A stretch of DNA of 64,000 nucleotides, from contig NZ_FSRI01000001.1 of assembly GCF_900141775.1 (NCBI RefSeq), positions 1,086,251-1,150,250 of the forward strand. Direction: 5' to 3'. The position numbers were made by a program, and so were the translations under genes. Below are positions 17,568-25,578 of this stretch, piece after piece (position 1 is the stretch's first letter; each line of letters begins with the position of its first letter). This DNA is from Salinivibrio sp. ES.052 (GTDB lineage Bacteria > Pseudomonadota > Gammaproteobacteria > Enterobacterales > Vibrionaceae). Below the pieces are notes generated by a model, which had not been told where the DNA came from, searched no databases, and saw only the letters and a program-made list of their open reading frames with translations.

Positions 17568-18323
17568 TTAATGGGTGGGGGCATTGAGTCGCTTTTCACC
17601 TAGCCATGAAAATGCGCGCAATAAATGAGGGACAGCCGCTTCCACAATTTCGCCATGTGCCATGACAAGACGCTGTGGTGTCCAATTAATCAAGGTACGA
17701 ATGTGTTTTGCTAATTCGTCTTTGTGAAACCAAAAGCTCAATCGCCAATCAAGTGGTGTCTTACCATTGGGTGCTGTCACACCTGACCACTCGGCAATTT
17801 TGCGTTTAAAAGGTGGAAACACCTCTGGACGAAAATTTTCAATCAGATCAGTGACAATCAGCGTTTGACTTTTCCGATGGAAAAACACGCACTCTGTCAT
17901 CACTGGCGAGCCCGTAATCAAACATTGAGCGATGTCATCTTGCCAAGCGGGCTCCGGCAAGTCCTCTAAACAGTGGTCAAAACACAGATCATCTCGTTTT
18001 TTCGCAACTTGTTGAGTGCCAATAAGTTGCGCGTCGGGAAACGCCTCAGTCCATTCTCCTAAATAGAGATGGTGTAAATGATTGGGGGCAATTAAGTAGC
18101 GAACGCTCCCCAACGACGCCAGCTCACCGCGTAATGCGCCAGTGAGCTTTATCGGGCTGTGAATCCATAGGGACTGATCGGCAAACCTCACCACCACCAT
18201 GCGCGTGGTATAGGGCAAGGTAAAGAAAGGGACCGCTTCACCATCGGCTATCCAAATTGACGTATCGAGTTGATACACAGCACTCTCCTCATGACCGACT
18301 TTACACTGTAGCGTGTCAGCCAA
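17568..18323 (-). CDS. DUF4336 family protein
   Basis: 251 residues resembling the DUF4336 family, related to the metallo-beta-lactamase fold. Visible stretches are IAPNHLHHLYLGEW (about 103-116), VFFHRKSQTLIVTDLIENF, and MAHGEIVE near the C-terminus. The usual HxHxDH zinc motif is reduced to NHLHHLYL, so hydrolase activity is uncertain. It ends 16 nt before the VOC start, so the two are likely co-transcribed. Function unknown. Confidence 0.65.
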   Translation of the reverse strand: MADTLQCKVGHEESAVYQLDTSIWIADGEAVPFFTLPYTTRMVVVRFADQSLWIHSPIKLTGALRGELASLGSVRYLIAPNHLHHLYLGEWTEAFPDAQLIGTQQVAKKRDDLCFDHCLEDLPEPAWQDDIAQCLITGSPVMTECVFFHRKSQTLIVTDLIENFRPEVFPPFKRKIAEWSGVTAPNGKTPLDWRLSFWFHKDELAKHIRTLINWTPQRLVMAHGEIVEAAVPHLLRAFSWLGEKRLNAPTH

Positions 18324-18350
18324 CCGGTAAGTGTGCGAATAATCACAGCC

Positions 18351-18644
18351 TTACAGAGTGCCTAACTCGACATGGCGATTGATGTTTTTCAGTGTGACCC
18401 CTACAGCAGCAAGGCGAGTTTGCATCTCATTCAGGGCGGCTTGGTAGTCATCACTCCGTTCAAAACTGGCTAGCGTTTGCCTGTCTTTAAACATCAGCCG
18501 CACGGTTAAGCTTTGTGGAAAGCGTTGATAATTCACCTCATGCATGAGCCATTCAAACCCCTCGACCTTTTCCATTGTCAATTCACAGACGTCTGTCAGT
18601 GCCTCTCGGATCGCCTTGTCATACTTCTTGTCTGTTTTTCGCAT
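18351..18644 (-). CDS. Conserved small protein of unknown function
   Basis: 97 residues, mixed charge, no signal peptide or membrane segment. It begins MRKTDKKYDKAIREALTDVCELTMEKVEGFEWLMHEVNY. It is compact and well placed between blc and the DUF4336 gene on the same strand (12 nt after blc). I do not recognise a domain. The regular spacing and codon pattern support it as a real gene. Confidence 0.6.
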   Translation of the reverse strand: MRKTDKKYDKAIREALTDVCELTMEKVEGFEWLMHEVNYQRFPQSLTVRLMFKDRQTLASFERSDDYQAALNEMQTRLAAVGVTLKNINRHVELGTL

Positions 18645-18656
18645 GATGCTTCTCTT

Positions 18657-19205
18657 CTACTGCTGGGTTTTCTTGTGTTTGGGGTCCGTGCGGGTATGAT
18701 CGACAAAAATCAGCTCTTCGGTGGCAAAGCCTCGCTGTTTCGACGCTGCAATAAACTGCTCCTTCACGGACTCCGAGACGGTTGGCGTGCGCGATAACAG
18801 CCATAGGTAATCGTGGTCAGGGCCCGAAATAAAGGCATATTGGTAATCATCATCCAAATCAAACACCACATAAGAGCCATAAAAAGGACCAAAGAACGAT
18901 ACCTTCAAATACCCCGTCTTATCGTTTTCAACGAAGTACGCCTTGCCTTCTGCCTCTTGCCATTGACCCTCTTCACGGCTGTAGCCACGATTAATCACTT
19001 TGACGCCGCCGTCTTCACGTAAGCTGTATGTCGCGGTGACATCCGATAAACCCCGTTCAAATGAGTGATCTAGTCGTGCCACTTCATACCAAGTACCTAA
19101 ATAGCGGTTAAGCTCGAAGTCGGTGACGGGAGTGACTTGTTTGGGCATGCCTAAACATTCAGTCAACATTAAGGACAATAACCCAATCATCCAGCCTCTT
19201 TTCAT
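18657..19205 (-). CDS. blc: Blc/VlpA-type outer-membrane lipocalin
   Basis: 182 residues. The lipocalin signature is clear: FELNRYLGTWYEVARLDHSFERGL (about 30-53), then GKAYFVENDKTGYLKVSFFGPFYGSYVV and DYLWLLSRTP. The start at 19205 has an AGAGGG ribosome site; the frame opens 15 codons earlier. Family members are lipoproteins of the outer membrane that bind lipids and are stationary-phase or stress linked. Here the lipobox reads LTEC, with Glu before the Cys instead of Gly/Ala/Ser, which may weaken or abolish lipidation. Confidence 0.88.
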   Translation of the reverse strand: MKRGWMIGLLSLMLTECLGMPKQVTPVTDFELNRYLGTWYEVARLDHSFERGLSDVTATYSLREDGGVKVINRGYSREEGQWQEAEGKAYFVENDKTGYLKVSFFGPFYGSYVVFDLDDDYQYAFISGPDHDYLWLLSRTPTVSESVKEQFIAASKQRGFATEELIFVDHTRTDPKHKKTQQ

Positions 19206-19430
19206 TGTTATTCCCTCTTTAAATCCAACATGAAGAGTTTTACTCAGCAACAGGTTTAATCGTTTACATACTTTGTCAATTTTTTGTCAATACACTATTT
19301 TTTGCTTGCCAAGGTGGCAAGCCGGTGCTTATATAAGCGCTCTTTAGTCACAGAGGTAATTACCATCCATGGACAGCGACCGATGTCGTGTTGTGCCCTT
19401 CCCCGCTTCCTTTAATCAGGAGGCAATCAT

Positions 19431-20210
19431 ATGTTAACACTCTTTATGGAACCCGAAACTTGGGTGATCTTTTTTACCCTTCTAACCCTTGAAGTGGTAT
19501 TGGGTGTTGATAACTTAGTCTTTATTTCCGTTCTGTGTGAGCGTCTCCCCAAAGAGAAGCGCCGCTTCGCGCGCACCTTGGGTATTGGTCTCGCTGTAAT
19601 TAGCCGGATTGGCTTATTGCTCTCCATCGCTTGGGTCATGTCGTTGACTGCACCACTGTTTACGATTGGTACGGAACCGGTTACCGGTAAAGATCTTATC
19701 ATGCTGTTTGGTGGTGGCTTTTTGCTGCTAAAAAGTGCCAAAGAGCTGTGGGCATGGTTGGGTCACGGCGAGCCCGTGAGCCACTCGACACAAGTACGCA
19801 CCGGCATGGCAGTGATTTTGCTGCAAATCGTTGCGGTTGATGCTGTGTTTTCGATGGACTCAGTGATTACTGCGGTCGGTCTAACCCAAGATGTACCCGT
19901 GATGGTCGCCGCCATTATTACCGCCGCCATCATTATGATGATCGCGGCCGAACCCGTGAATAATCTGGTCAGCCGTTACCCTGGGTTTAAAACCCTAGCC
20001 TTGCTGTTCTTGGTGCTACTAGGCTTGCTGCTGATGGCCGAAGGTGCTGGCATTCATATCAACAAAGGCTACGTGTATGTTGCGATGGCATTTGGTTTGA
20101 TACTTGAGCTCTGCCACATTCGATTGCGCAACAAGCAGCGCTTGAACATCAAGCGTATTCGTCCGCACTTTTCGTTAAAAGTGTCACGTCGGATTGCTGA
20201 CAGCCGTTAA
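19431..20210 (+). CDS. TerC-family integral membrane protein
   Basis: 259 residues with seven or eight hydrophobic segments and the TerC family signatures LTLEVVLGVDNLVFISVL (about 18-35) and VAVDAVFSMDSVITAVG (about 137-153); the paired acidic residues in VDN and MDS are thought to bind metal. It resembles the YgdQ-like short TerC proteins. Related proteins take part in metal export or protein metalation. An AGGAGG site lies upstream. I looked for a manganese (yybP-ykoY) riboswitch in the leader and saw none. Confidence 0.85.
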   Translation: MLTLFMEPETWVIFFTLLTLEVVLGVDNLVFISVLCERLPKEKRRFARTLGIGLAVISRIGLLLSIAWVMSLTAPLFTIGTEPVTGKDLIMLFGGGFLLLKSAKELWAWLGHGEPVSHSTQVRTGMAVILLQIVAVDAVFSMDSVITAVGLTQDVPVMVAAIITAAIIMMIAAEPVNNLVSRYPGFKTLALLFLVLLGLLLMAEGAGIHINKGYVYVAMAFGLILELCHIRLRNKQRLNIKRIRPHFSLKVSRRIADSR

Positions 20211-20212
20211 TT

Positions 20213-20533
20213 CTAAGGGGCCGTCGCCACACTTTTGATGGCGGCGGCCCTATCTTTAAATTGAATTTTTCCCACACAACATTGACCCAGCTGCGCATAG
20301 TGCGCTTGGACATGTGCCACGAGCTGCTCAAGTGGCATGATTTGCCCACTCGGCTGCCAGTGCTGGCCACCGTCTTGGCTCAACCAGCATACGCCTTGGC
20401 TATCCACTAGCCGATCGTCTTCTGTGATCACATTTTCGCTCAGCACCTTAAGCGACGTCGAATCGGAGGCAAACGAGAGTTCGTCATCGCCATGCCAAAT
20501 CAGGAGAGCCGGATAGTCAAGAAACGTATTCAT
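20213..20533 (-). CDS. Uncharacterised small protein
   Basis: 106 residues beginning MNTFLDYPALLIWHGDDELSFASD. Contains CWLSQDGGQHW, which looks like a surface beta-hairpin. No membrane segment or signal peptide. The ATG overlaps the stop of the upstream gene (20530-20913), so the two are coupled. It might belong to a Vibrionaceae-restricted DUF family, but I cannot name it with confidence. Its final codons double as the terC terminator. Confidence 0.6.
   Translation of the reverse strand: MNTFLDYPALLIWHGDDELSFASDSTSLKVLSENVITEDDRLVDSQGVCWLSQDGGQHWQPSGQIMPLEQLVAHVQAHYAQLGQCCVGKIQFKDRAAAIKSVATAP
20218..20257 (+). terminator. terC terminator inside the convergent gene's 3' end
   Basis: An 11-bp GC-rich stem (20218-20228 / 20240-20250, one G-U) with an 11-nt loop and a T-rich tail, starting 8 nt after the terC stop. 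It lies within the last codons of the convergent small gene. Confidence 0.72.
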
Positions 20534-20892
20534 TGCTTGGGCTTAAACATCGCTAAATTGAGTTCAACAGACGAACCCATCCAACCGACATGGTCAGTGT
20601 GATCTATGTAGTCATCGCCCGTCACGCCATGCAAAAACACGGTTAAATCGCCCCGATGCGCCTCAAGCCATTCCATCACCTCATCGAACGCAGCGTTGTC
20701 AAAGGCGATCTGAAAACTCCACTTTGGATGTGGGCCAACGCATTTGCGATGAAAGCGGCCAAGATCAATGGGCAGTGACGATGCCGCCGCGGCTTGATAG
20801 ATGGTATCCACCTGCGCTTCGGTGTCTGCCTCATAGTAGACATGGGCGTGGTAAGCCTGATGAACATTGGGAAAAGCGTGTAAAGAAGACAT
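20530..20892 (-). CDS. DOPA 4,5-dioxygenase family protein
   Basis: 120 residues from the ATG at 20892 (earlier in-frame ATGs go back to 20913). The family pattern is present: YHAHVYYEADTEAQ, GRFHRKCVGPHPKWSFQIAF and a C-terminal HTDHVGWMG. The conserved histidines in HAHVYY, FHRK and GPHP are the likely metal or substrate ligands. Fungal and plant members cleave DOPA; the bacterial substrate is not known. Coupled with the following 106-residue gene. Confidence 0.75.
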   Translation of the reverse strand: MSSLHAFPNVHQAYHAHVYYEADTEAQVDTIYQAAAASSLPIDLGRFHRKCVGPHPKWSFQIAFDNAAFDEVMEWLEAHRGDLTVFLHGVTGDDYIDHTDHVGWMGSSVELNLAMFKPKQ

Positions 20893-21013
20893 AAGCATCA
20901 TTCGATTCAACAAGATGGAATTGAGAATAGTTTACGTGAAACCAAGGGAAAGAAATAGTGACGAACGGTGTGGCTATTCAATCATGGCGCTAATTAACAC
21001 AGCATCAGGTAAT

Positions 21014-21041
21014 AAAAAAGCGGCCGAAGCCGCTTTTTTTT
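21014..21041. terminator. Bidirectional terminator after volA
   Basis: Stem GCGGC / GCCGC with a CGAA loop, flanked by six A on the left and eight T on the right. It lies 29 nt beyond the volA stop and can work in both directions. Confidence 0.85.
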
Positions 21042-21069
21042 GGTAAGAACCTTTACGATAACGCGTCGG

Positions 21070-23499
21070 TTAATTCAACACACCGTTTGAGTTATCGATA
21101 CTATCCAAGCTGGCGTCTCCACCAAAATCAACCGCTTGACGGATCATTTCAGCGTGCACGGCTTGTTCTGCAAGCTCCGCCGATTGCGGGAAAATAAAGG
21201 TGCTATGGCTGGCGTTATCACCGGCAAAGACTACAAAGTTCTGCTGACCTTGCGCAGCGGGCGAACTGGCATTGATGGTTGGGAGGCCAAGTTTCGCGGC
21301 TAATGGCTCAGAGCCAGCGAAATTATCCACAATGCCCGGAATCGTGTAAGCAACGTTGTTCGGTACAGTGTCATCACCTTCCACTTGCTGCATATAAATT
21401 GGGGTCGTATTACCATCAATGTAAGCAGCATTTGTGTATGGATCGACAGTGTCGAGCAAGGTTTGGGCCGCATAACTAAATTGCTGAATCACACCCTGAA
21501 CCTCGGCTTTCGCACTTGCTGAGCCGGTTGACTCGAAGGTTTTGTAGCAAACCACGTTGTTTTCTGCGCTATTATCGAGCGTACAATTGTCACCGGCAAA
21601 GGTTTGATAAGCGACACTGCCTTTAAAAGCAACACTGTGCTTAATCAAAGGACCAAACGAGTCCGACCCGAGAAGCAAGTTAGCAATTTGCCCCCCAGAA
21701 TTCGCCACACTTAGCGCAAAGAAGTCATAGTATGGGCCAACGCCTGTCGCCGCATTGTCACGATTAGACGCCGCAAACGCAGTAGTGCCAACAATGCCGC
21801 CCAGCGAATGACCTAATAAGCGTGGTGCCGAGGTAGCGAAAGACGCTATCGTCTCTAATGGCGTCCCCGTAAATCCACCCGCCAATTGGGTGCGGGTCAA
21901 AGCTGCGCGCAAACCCATCACATCCAACTCACTTTGACGCACATTGTCACGCGCCACGGCCAAGTTATTCAGATTTAAATACGCTGTCACATCCACGTTA
22001 GCAGAACGCTTAGCATCTAGGCTACGCTGACCATGAAGCGGCAAATCAATCGCCATAATGGCTTGACCTGCACTGGCAAAGTTAGGCGCAAAGAAGTACG
22101 AATTCTCTTTTGCCGAGGTAATCCCATGCTGATAAACCGTTAGTTGGGTATTGCTATCAACCGTTGCTGGTGTAAACAGCAAGAAAGGCACCTCTTGCAC
22201 CGATTTAATCTGCGGCACAGGACTGTAACGGGTAATAATCCGCTCAGGGTCCAATTGACTACCGTCAGCTTTGGTCAGCGTCACGCCAGCCAGCTTGAAA
22301 AGCTCGTTGACGATCTGTGATTTATCGTTACCCGTTAACACAGCAACGTCGGCACCCGCGTCGGTCAACTGCGAAGTAATGGTCGCTTTCTGCTCGGGAT
22401 CTTGCAGAGCATTCAGTACTTTGACCAAGCTAGGGGTGGCTGACTCAAACGGCTGACTATTCCAATTGCTATCCGTTTCCAGATAGTAAGGTAGCTTGAT
22501 GGTGCCTTTGCTCACATTAACATTGACGCCGTTAAACGCTGCTTTAAGCGTCGCCTTAATATTATCGGCATCATTGGGATCGAAGTACTGGGTAAACTGG
22601 GCATCGGCGTCCAATGCCGTATCGTAATCCTCAATGCCTGTAATATCGATGGTGTAGGCATCCGATAAATCAGCATTATTGGGGTTGGCGCCCGCTTTCC
22701 ATACAGCAGCTAGGCTTCCAGCATTAAAGCCATTAGCCGTTGCTAGCTTGGTGTAGTTTAAGCTATCCCCCACCGATTGCGTTGAAAACCAGGTGGAGTA
22801 GACGATTTTGGTCGGATCAGCAGGAGTTGCGGCAGCTACCAGTTTTTCGACTCCCTGAATCACCGCTTCTGGTGCTTCAAGTAGTGAGTCTTCATAAGTG
22901 ACAGTCTGGGATTTTAATCCCGCATAGCTCGATGGCATGCCAATCGGATCGCCGTTTACGTCCTGAATAGCATCGGTTAGAGCAATAATGTACTCACTGC
23001 TGGCATTGAGATCCTTAACAGGCAACACCGTCAGTGTGTCACTGGCCGCATCGCTCAGGACTTGAAAGTCGGTACCTTGTTGGAGCACCGCTTTAACGTT
23101 AGGTGTTCCCGTCATTGATTCGGTCAGTTCAATGAGATAAACCCCATTAGTCACAAGCCCTGAATTAAGGCCCGCGCCACGGAAATTAAATACCAAAGGC
23201 ATCGAGGTTGACCAACCATCCATGGTATTCATAGCAGCCTTTGGGTTGGTAAGCGCGTTGTCACCTTCCGTGGGTATTTTTAGCGTCCCATCTTCACTGT
23301 CCATCAGCAAAAAGGTAGGAACAGGCACTGCCGCATTGGCACCTTGCAAGGTAAAGTCGACCGAAGTAGGTCGATCGATGGCGGTTTGAATATAACTTTC
23401 AAATTGAGGTGTGTTGGTATCACTGGCCGTTTCATCGCCACAACCAACCAAGATGAACGCGGTCGCCAAGACTGACAATTTTAATTGTGTTTTAAACAT
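21070..23499 (-). CDS. volA: VolA-like surface-exposed lysophospholipase lipoprotein
   Basis: 809 residues with a lipoprotein signal (lipobox ILVGC, Cys about 20) and a C-terminal alpha/beta-hydrolase region; the nucleophile elbow GHSLGG lies at about 563-568. The Pla-1/cef-like lipase family fits in length. In V. cholerae VolA is a surface lipoprotein that cleaves lysophosphatidylcholine and gives the fatty acid to FadL, encoded next to it; the same pair is seen here 15 nt apart, on one transcript. The catalytic Asp and a late His (GDNASHSTF, about 760) are plausible triad partners. Confidence 0.9.
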   Translation of the reverse strand: MFKTQLKLSVLATAFILVGCGDETASDTNTPQFESYIQTAIDRPTSVDFTLQGANAAVPVPTFLLMDSEDGTLKIPTEGDNALTNPKAAMNTMDGWSTSMPLVFNFRGAGLNSGLVTNGVYLIELTESMTGTPNVKAVLQQGTDFQVLSDAASDTLTVLPVKDLNASSEYIIALTDAIQDVNGDPIGMPSSYAGLKSQTVTYEDSLLEAPEAVIQGVEKLVAAATPADPTKIVYSTWFSTQSVGDSLNYTKLATANGFNAGSLAAVWKAGANPNNADLSDAYTIDITGIEDYDTALDADAQFTQYFDPNDADNIKATLKAAFNGVNVNVSKGTIKLPYYLETDSNWNSQPFESATPSLVKVLNALQDPEQKATITSQLTDAGADVAVLTGNDKSQIVNELFKLAGVTLTKADGSQLDPERIITRYSPVPQIKSVQEVPFLLFTPATVDSNTQLTVYQHGITSAKENSYFFAPNFASAGQAIMAIDLPLHGQRSLDAKRSANVDVTAYLNLNNLAVARDNVRQSELDVMGLRAALTRTQLAGGFTGTPLETIASFATSAPRLLGHSLGGIVGTTAFAASNRDNAATGVGPYYDFFALSVANSGGQIANLLLGSDSFGPLIKHSVAFKGSVAYQTFAGDNCTLDNSAENNVVCYKTFESTGSASAKAEVQGVIQQFSYAAQTLLDTVDPYTNAAYIDGNTTPIYMQQVEGDDTVPNNVAYTIPGIVDNFAGSEPLAAKLGLPTINASSPAAQGQQNFVVFAGDNASHSTFIFPQSAELAEQAVHAEMIRQAVDFGGDASLDSIDNSNGVLN

Positions 23500-23514
23500 C
23501 GTGATATATCCCGG

Positions 23515-24771
23515 TTAGAACTGGTAATTAAGCTGAACAGAGCTGATATAAGCGGTTCCGTTAGAATCAAATTCGAGGTTTTGTTTCAGCTTATTTTTTT
23601 CTGTGAATGAGCCGTCACGACTGCGCACGATGGCAAAGCCGGCATCAATGCTGAGATCATTATCGTATTGATAGGTCAAACCCGTGGCATACCAGTAACG
23701 ATCAGCGTCAGGGATACTCAGTGTGGCCTCACCGGCTTGTTCGTCATAGGCAAAACCAAGGCGACCCGTCCAGTGTTGATTAAACTGATACGTCGAGCCA
23801 ATTGACCAACGGTCGTTATCTTTGTACGACTCATCTTTGACAAAACACACCTTGTTGTCAGTACATTCATCGGATGTGGCTCGTAGCTCGGTAAAGCTGC
23901 TCCAATTGGTGTGTTGATAGCTATAGTGGACGGCAAACGCGTCGGTCAGTTGGTGAAAGCCTGACACTTCCCAGTAAGACGGCAAAGATAACTCGAGGCG
24001 CCCTTTAACTGATGCAGATGTCGCACGACCACTGTCGTAGCTATCAAAGGTGCCATCATCAAAATCGAGATCCACTTTTGAGCGATAACCAACACCAAAA
24101 CGGTGATTTTCATTGATTTCGTACAACGCACCAAGATTCCAACCGTACCCAAAGGTTTCACCCTCTAGACCAATCAATTTATCGGATGGATTATTGCTTG
24201 TAACGCTGTTCTTATTGTTTAAGTAAGGCGCAAGCGCTCCTTTATGACGGGTTAACTTTGCTTTGGCATAGGTAAGGCTCAGACCAGCACCAAGACTTAA
24301 CTCAGGGGTCACTTGATACGCAATCGCCGGGTTTAAGTTGGTTGAGAGCAAATCGGTGTCACCGGCCAAGTCACCTGCTTGGATATCATCGGGATAATCG
24401 GTCGCGATACCATAGGTGGTGAATAGACCAATGCCCCAAGCCCACTTACCTTCTTGCGGGCTGACATAGAAGCCCGCTGGGACGACCTTCATCGGTGCCA
24501 CATCTTTCGCATATTCATTATTGCTACGATCTTTTACATCAACATCGGGATCGATGATGGTTAACGCACCGGATAACTGGGCGCGGTCAAATCGCATCAT
24601 GGCGGCAGGATTACGTGCCAATACGGAGGCATTGTCAGCCACCGCAGCGTCACCTGCAAACGCGCGTCCTAGCCCTGACGCGGATTGCTCAGATACCTGA
24701 AACCCAGCACCGTAGGCTTGGGTTGCTGCTAATACGCTAAGCGCGATTAAAGAATACTGCTTCTTGTTCAC
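23515..24771 (-). CDS. fadL: FadL long-chain fatty-acid outer-membrane channel
   Basis: 418 residues, signal peptide ending in AYG, mature N-terminus AGFQVSEQSASGLGRAFAGDAAVADNASVLARNPAAMM as in FadL hatch/barrel proteins, and a C-terminal YQF outer-membrane signature. It imports long-chain fatty acids across the outer membrane. The start is GTG, supported by a strong GGAGG site 8 nt upstream. It is followed by volA in one operon, so fatty acids freed by VolA can enter here. FadR-like boxes lie upstream. Confidence 0.9.
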   Translation of the reverse strand: MNKKQYSLIALSVLAATQAYGAGFQVSEQSASGLGRAFAGDAAVADNASVLARNPAAMMRFDRAQLSGALTIIDPDVDVKDRSNNEYAKDVAPMKVVPAGFYVSPQEGKWAWGIGLFTTYGIATDYPDDIQAGDLAGDTDLLSTNLNPAIAYQVTPELSLGAGLSLTYAKAKLTRHKGALAPYLNNKNSVTSNNPSDKLIGLEGETFGYGWNLGALYEINENHRFGVGYRSKVDLDFDDGTFDSYDSGRATSASVKGRLELSLPSYWEVSGFHQLTDAFAVHYSYQHTNWSSFTELRATSDECTDNKVCFVKDESYKDNDRWSIGSTYQFNQHWTGRLGFAYDEQAGEATLSIPDADRYWYATGLTYQYDNDLSIDAGFAIVRSRDGSFTEKNKLKQNLEFDSNGTAYISSVQLNYQF

Positions 24772-24777
24772 TCGTCG

Positions 24778-24790
24778 GACCTCCGAGGTC
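24778..24790 (-). promoter_or_regulatory. Short hairpin over the fadL ribosome-binding site
   Basis: The minus-strand leader contains GACCTCGGAGGTC, a 5-bp inverted repeat around CGG whose right arm includes the GGAGG ribosome site of fadL. If folded in RNA it would mask the site. The core GTCGGACC beside it also matches half of a FadR box, so it may act at DNA level instead. Confidence 0.3.
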
Positions 24791-24913
24791 TTTTTTAATA
24801 ATTAGTTTCAGATGTTAATAATTGGTAAACAGCGTGTCAAATCAGTGAGTTGAAACATGGAATCCAAAGAGGGCGGATTATAGAGAGCCAATGAGTGAGA
24901 TAAAGGAGAACTT

Positions 24914-24930
24914 CATTGGTAAGACCAGCT
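24914..24930 (-). promoter_or_regulatory. FadR operator-like site upstream of fadL
   Basis: Read on the minus strand: AGCTGGTCTTACCAATG. Against the FadR consensus AnCTGGTCnGACCnGnT only two defined bases differ. It is about 145 bp upstream of the fadL start. A second, weaker match with core GTCGGACC overlaps the start codon (about 24768-24784). E. coli fadL also carries two FadR sites. Consensus match by eye. Confidence 0.5.
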
Positions 24931-25063
24931 CAGAGAAAAAGCGCCTAGTTTGCAGGCAAATACCGTAAAAACCTCAATTATTGTCGGTATTTTTACCCAA
25001 TAGTTAGGCGTAGACTGTCGATCGTACATTGTGTTTTTTGCTATGACTTAATGAGGAGTCACT

Positions 25064-25537
25064 ATGATTGAGCAAGGACAACCCTTACCCAGTACCACAC
25101 TTAGCGAACTCACTGCTGAGGGAATGCAAACCCACGATATCCCTGCCCTTTTCGCCAACAAGAAGGTTGTGCTGTTCGCGGTGCCGGGTGCCTTTACCCC
25201 AACCTGTTCAGAGTCGCACTTACCGGGTTTTGTGGTGAAGGCGGATGAGATTAAAGCAAAAGGTGTCGATATGATTGCTTGCGTCTCCGTCAACGATGCC
25301 TTTGTGATACAGGCGTGGGGCGAAGCACAAAACGCCAATCAGATTCATATGTTGGCCGACGGCGATGGCAGCTTTACCCAAGCGCTAGGGTTGGAAATGG
25401 ACTCAGGGAAGTTTGGGGGTATTCGCTCGCAGCGTTATGCGATGGTGATTGATAATGGCATCGTCACGCATTTGAACGTTGAAGCGCCAAAAAGCTTTGA
25501 AGTCTCCAGTGCCGAGGCGATTCTCGCCCTGCTGTAG
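25064..25537 (+). CDS. Peroxiredoxin of the Prx5 type
   Basis: 157 residues with the peroxidatic motif VPGAFTPTCSESHLPGF; the peroxidatic Cys is residue 48. Another Cys occurs in MIACVSVND (about 73). The length and KFGGIRSQRYAMVID stretch match bacterial Prx5/AhpC-TSA redoxin proteins that reduce peroxides using glutathione/glutaredoxin or thioredoxin. No fused glutaredoxin domain. A GAGGAG ribosome site precedes the start. Confidence 0.9.
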   Translation: MIEQGQPLPSTTLSELTAEGMQTHDIPALFANKKVVLFAVPGAFTPTCSESHLPGFVVKADEIKAKGVDMIACVSVNDAFVIQAWGEAQNANQIHMLADGDGSFTQALGLEMDSGKFGGIRSQRYAMVIDNGIVTHLNVEAPKSFEVSSAEAILALL

Positions 25538-25547
25538 CGGTGAATTA

Positions 25548-25570
25548 GCGGTGGCATTTGTCGCCACCGC
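25548..25570. terminator. Hairpin between convergent peroxiredoxin and acyl-CoA synthetase genes
   Basis: Perfect 8-bp stem GCGGTGGC / GCCACCGC with a 7-nt loop, in the 41-nt gap between the two stop codons. U-runs are poor on both sides, so termination strength is uncertain. Confidence 0.5.
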
Positions 25571-25578
25571 GTCATGAT

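Noticed and set aside
19251..19430. Manganese riboswitch (yybP-ykoY) before the TerC-type gene
   Set aside because: TerC genes often have one, but I could not find its conserved internal loops here.
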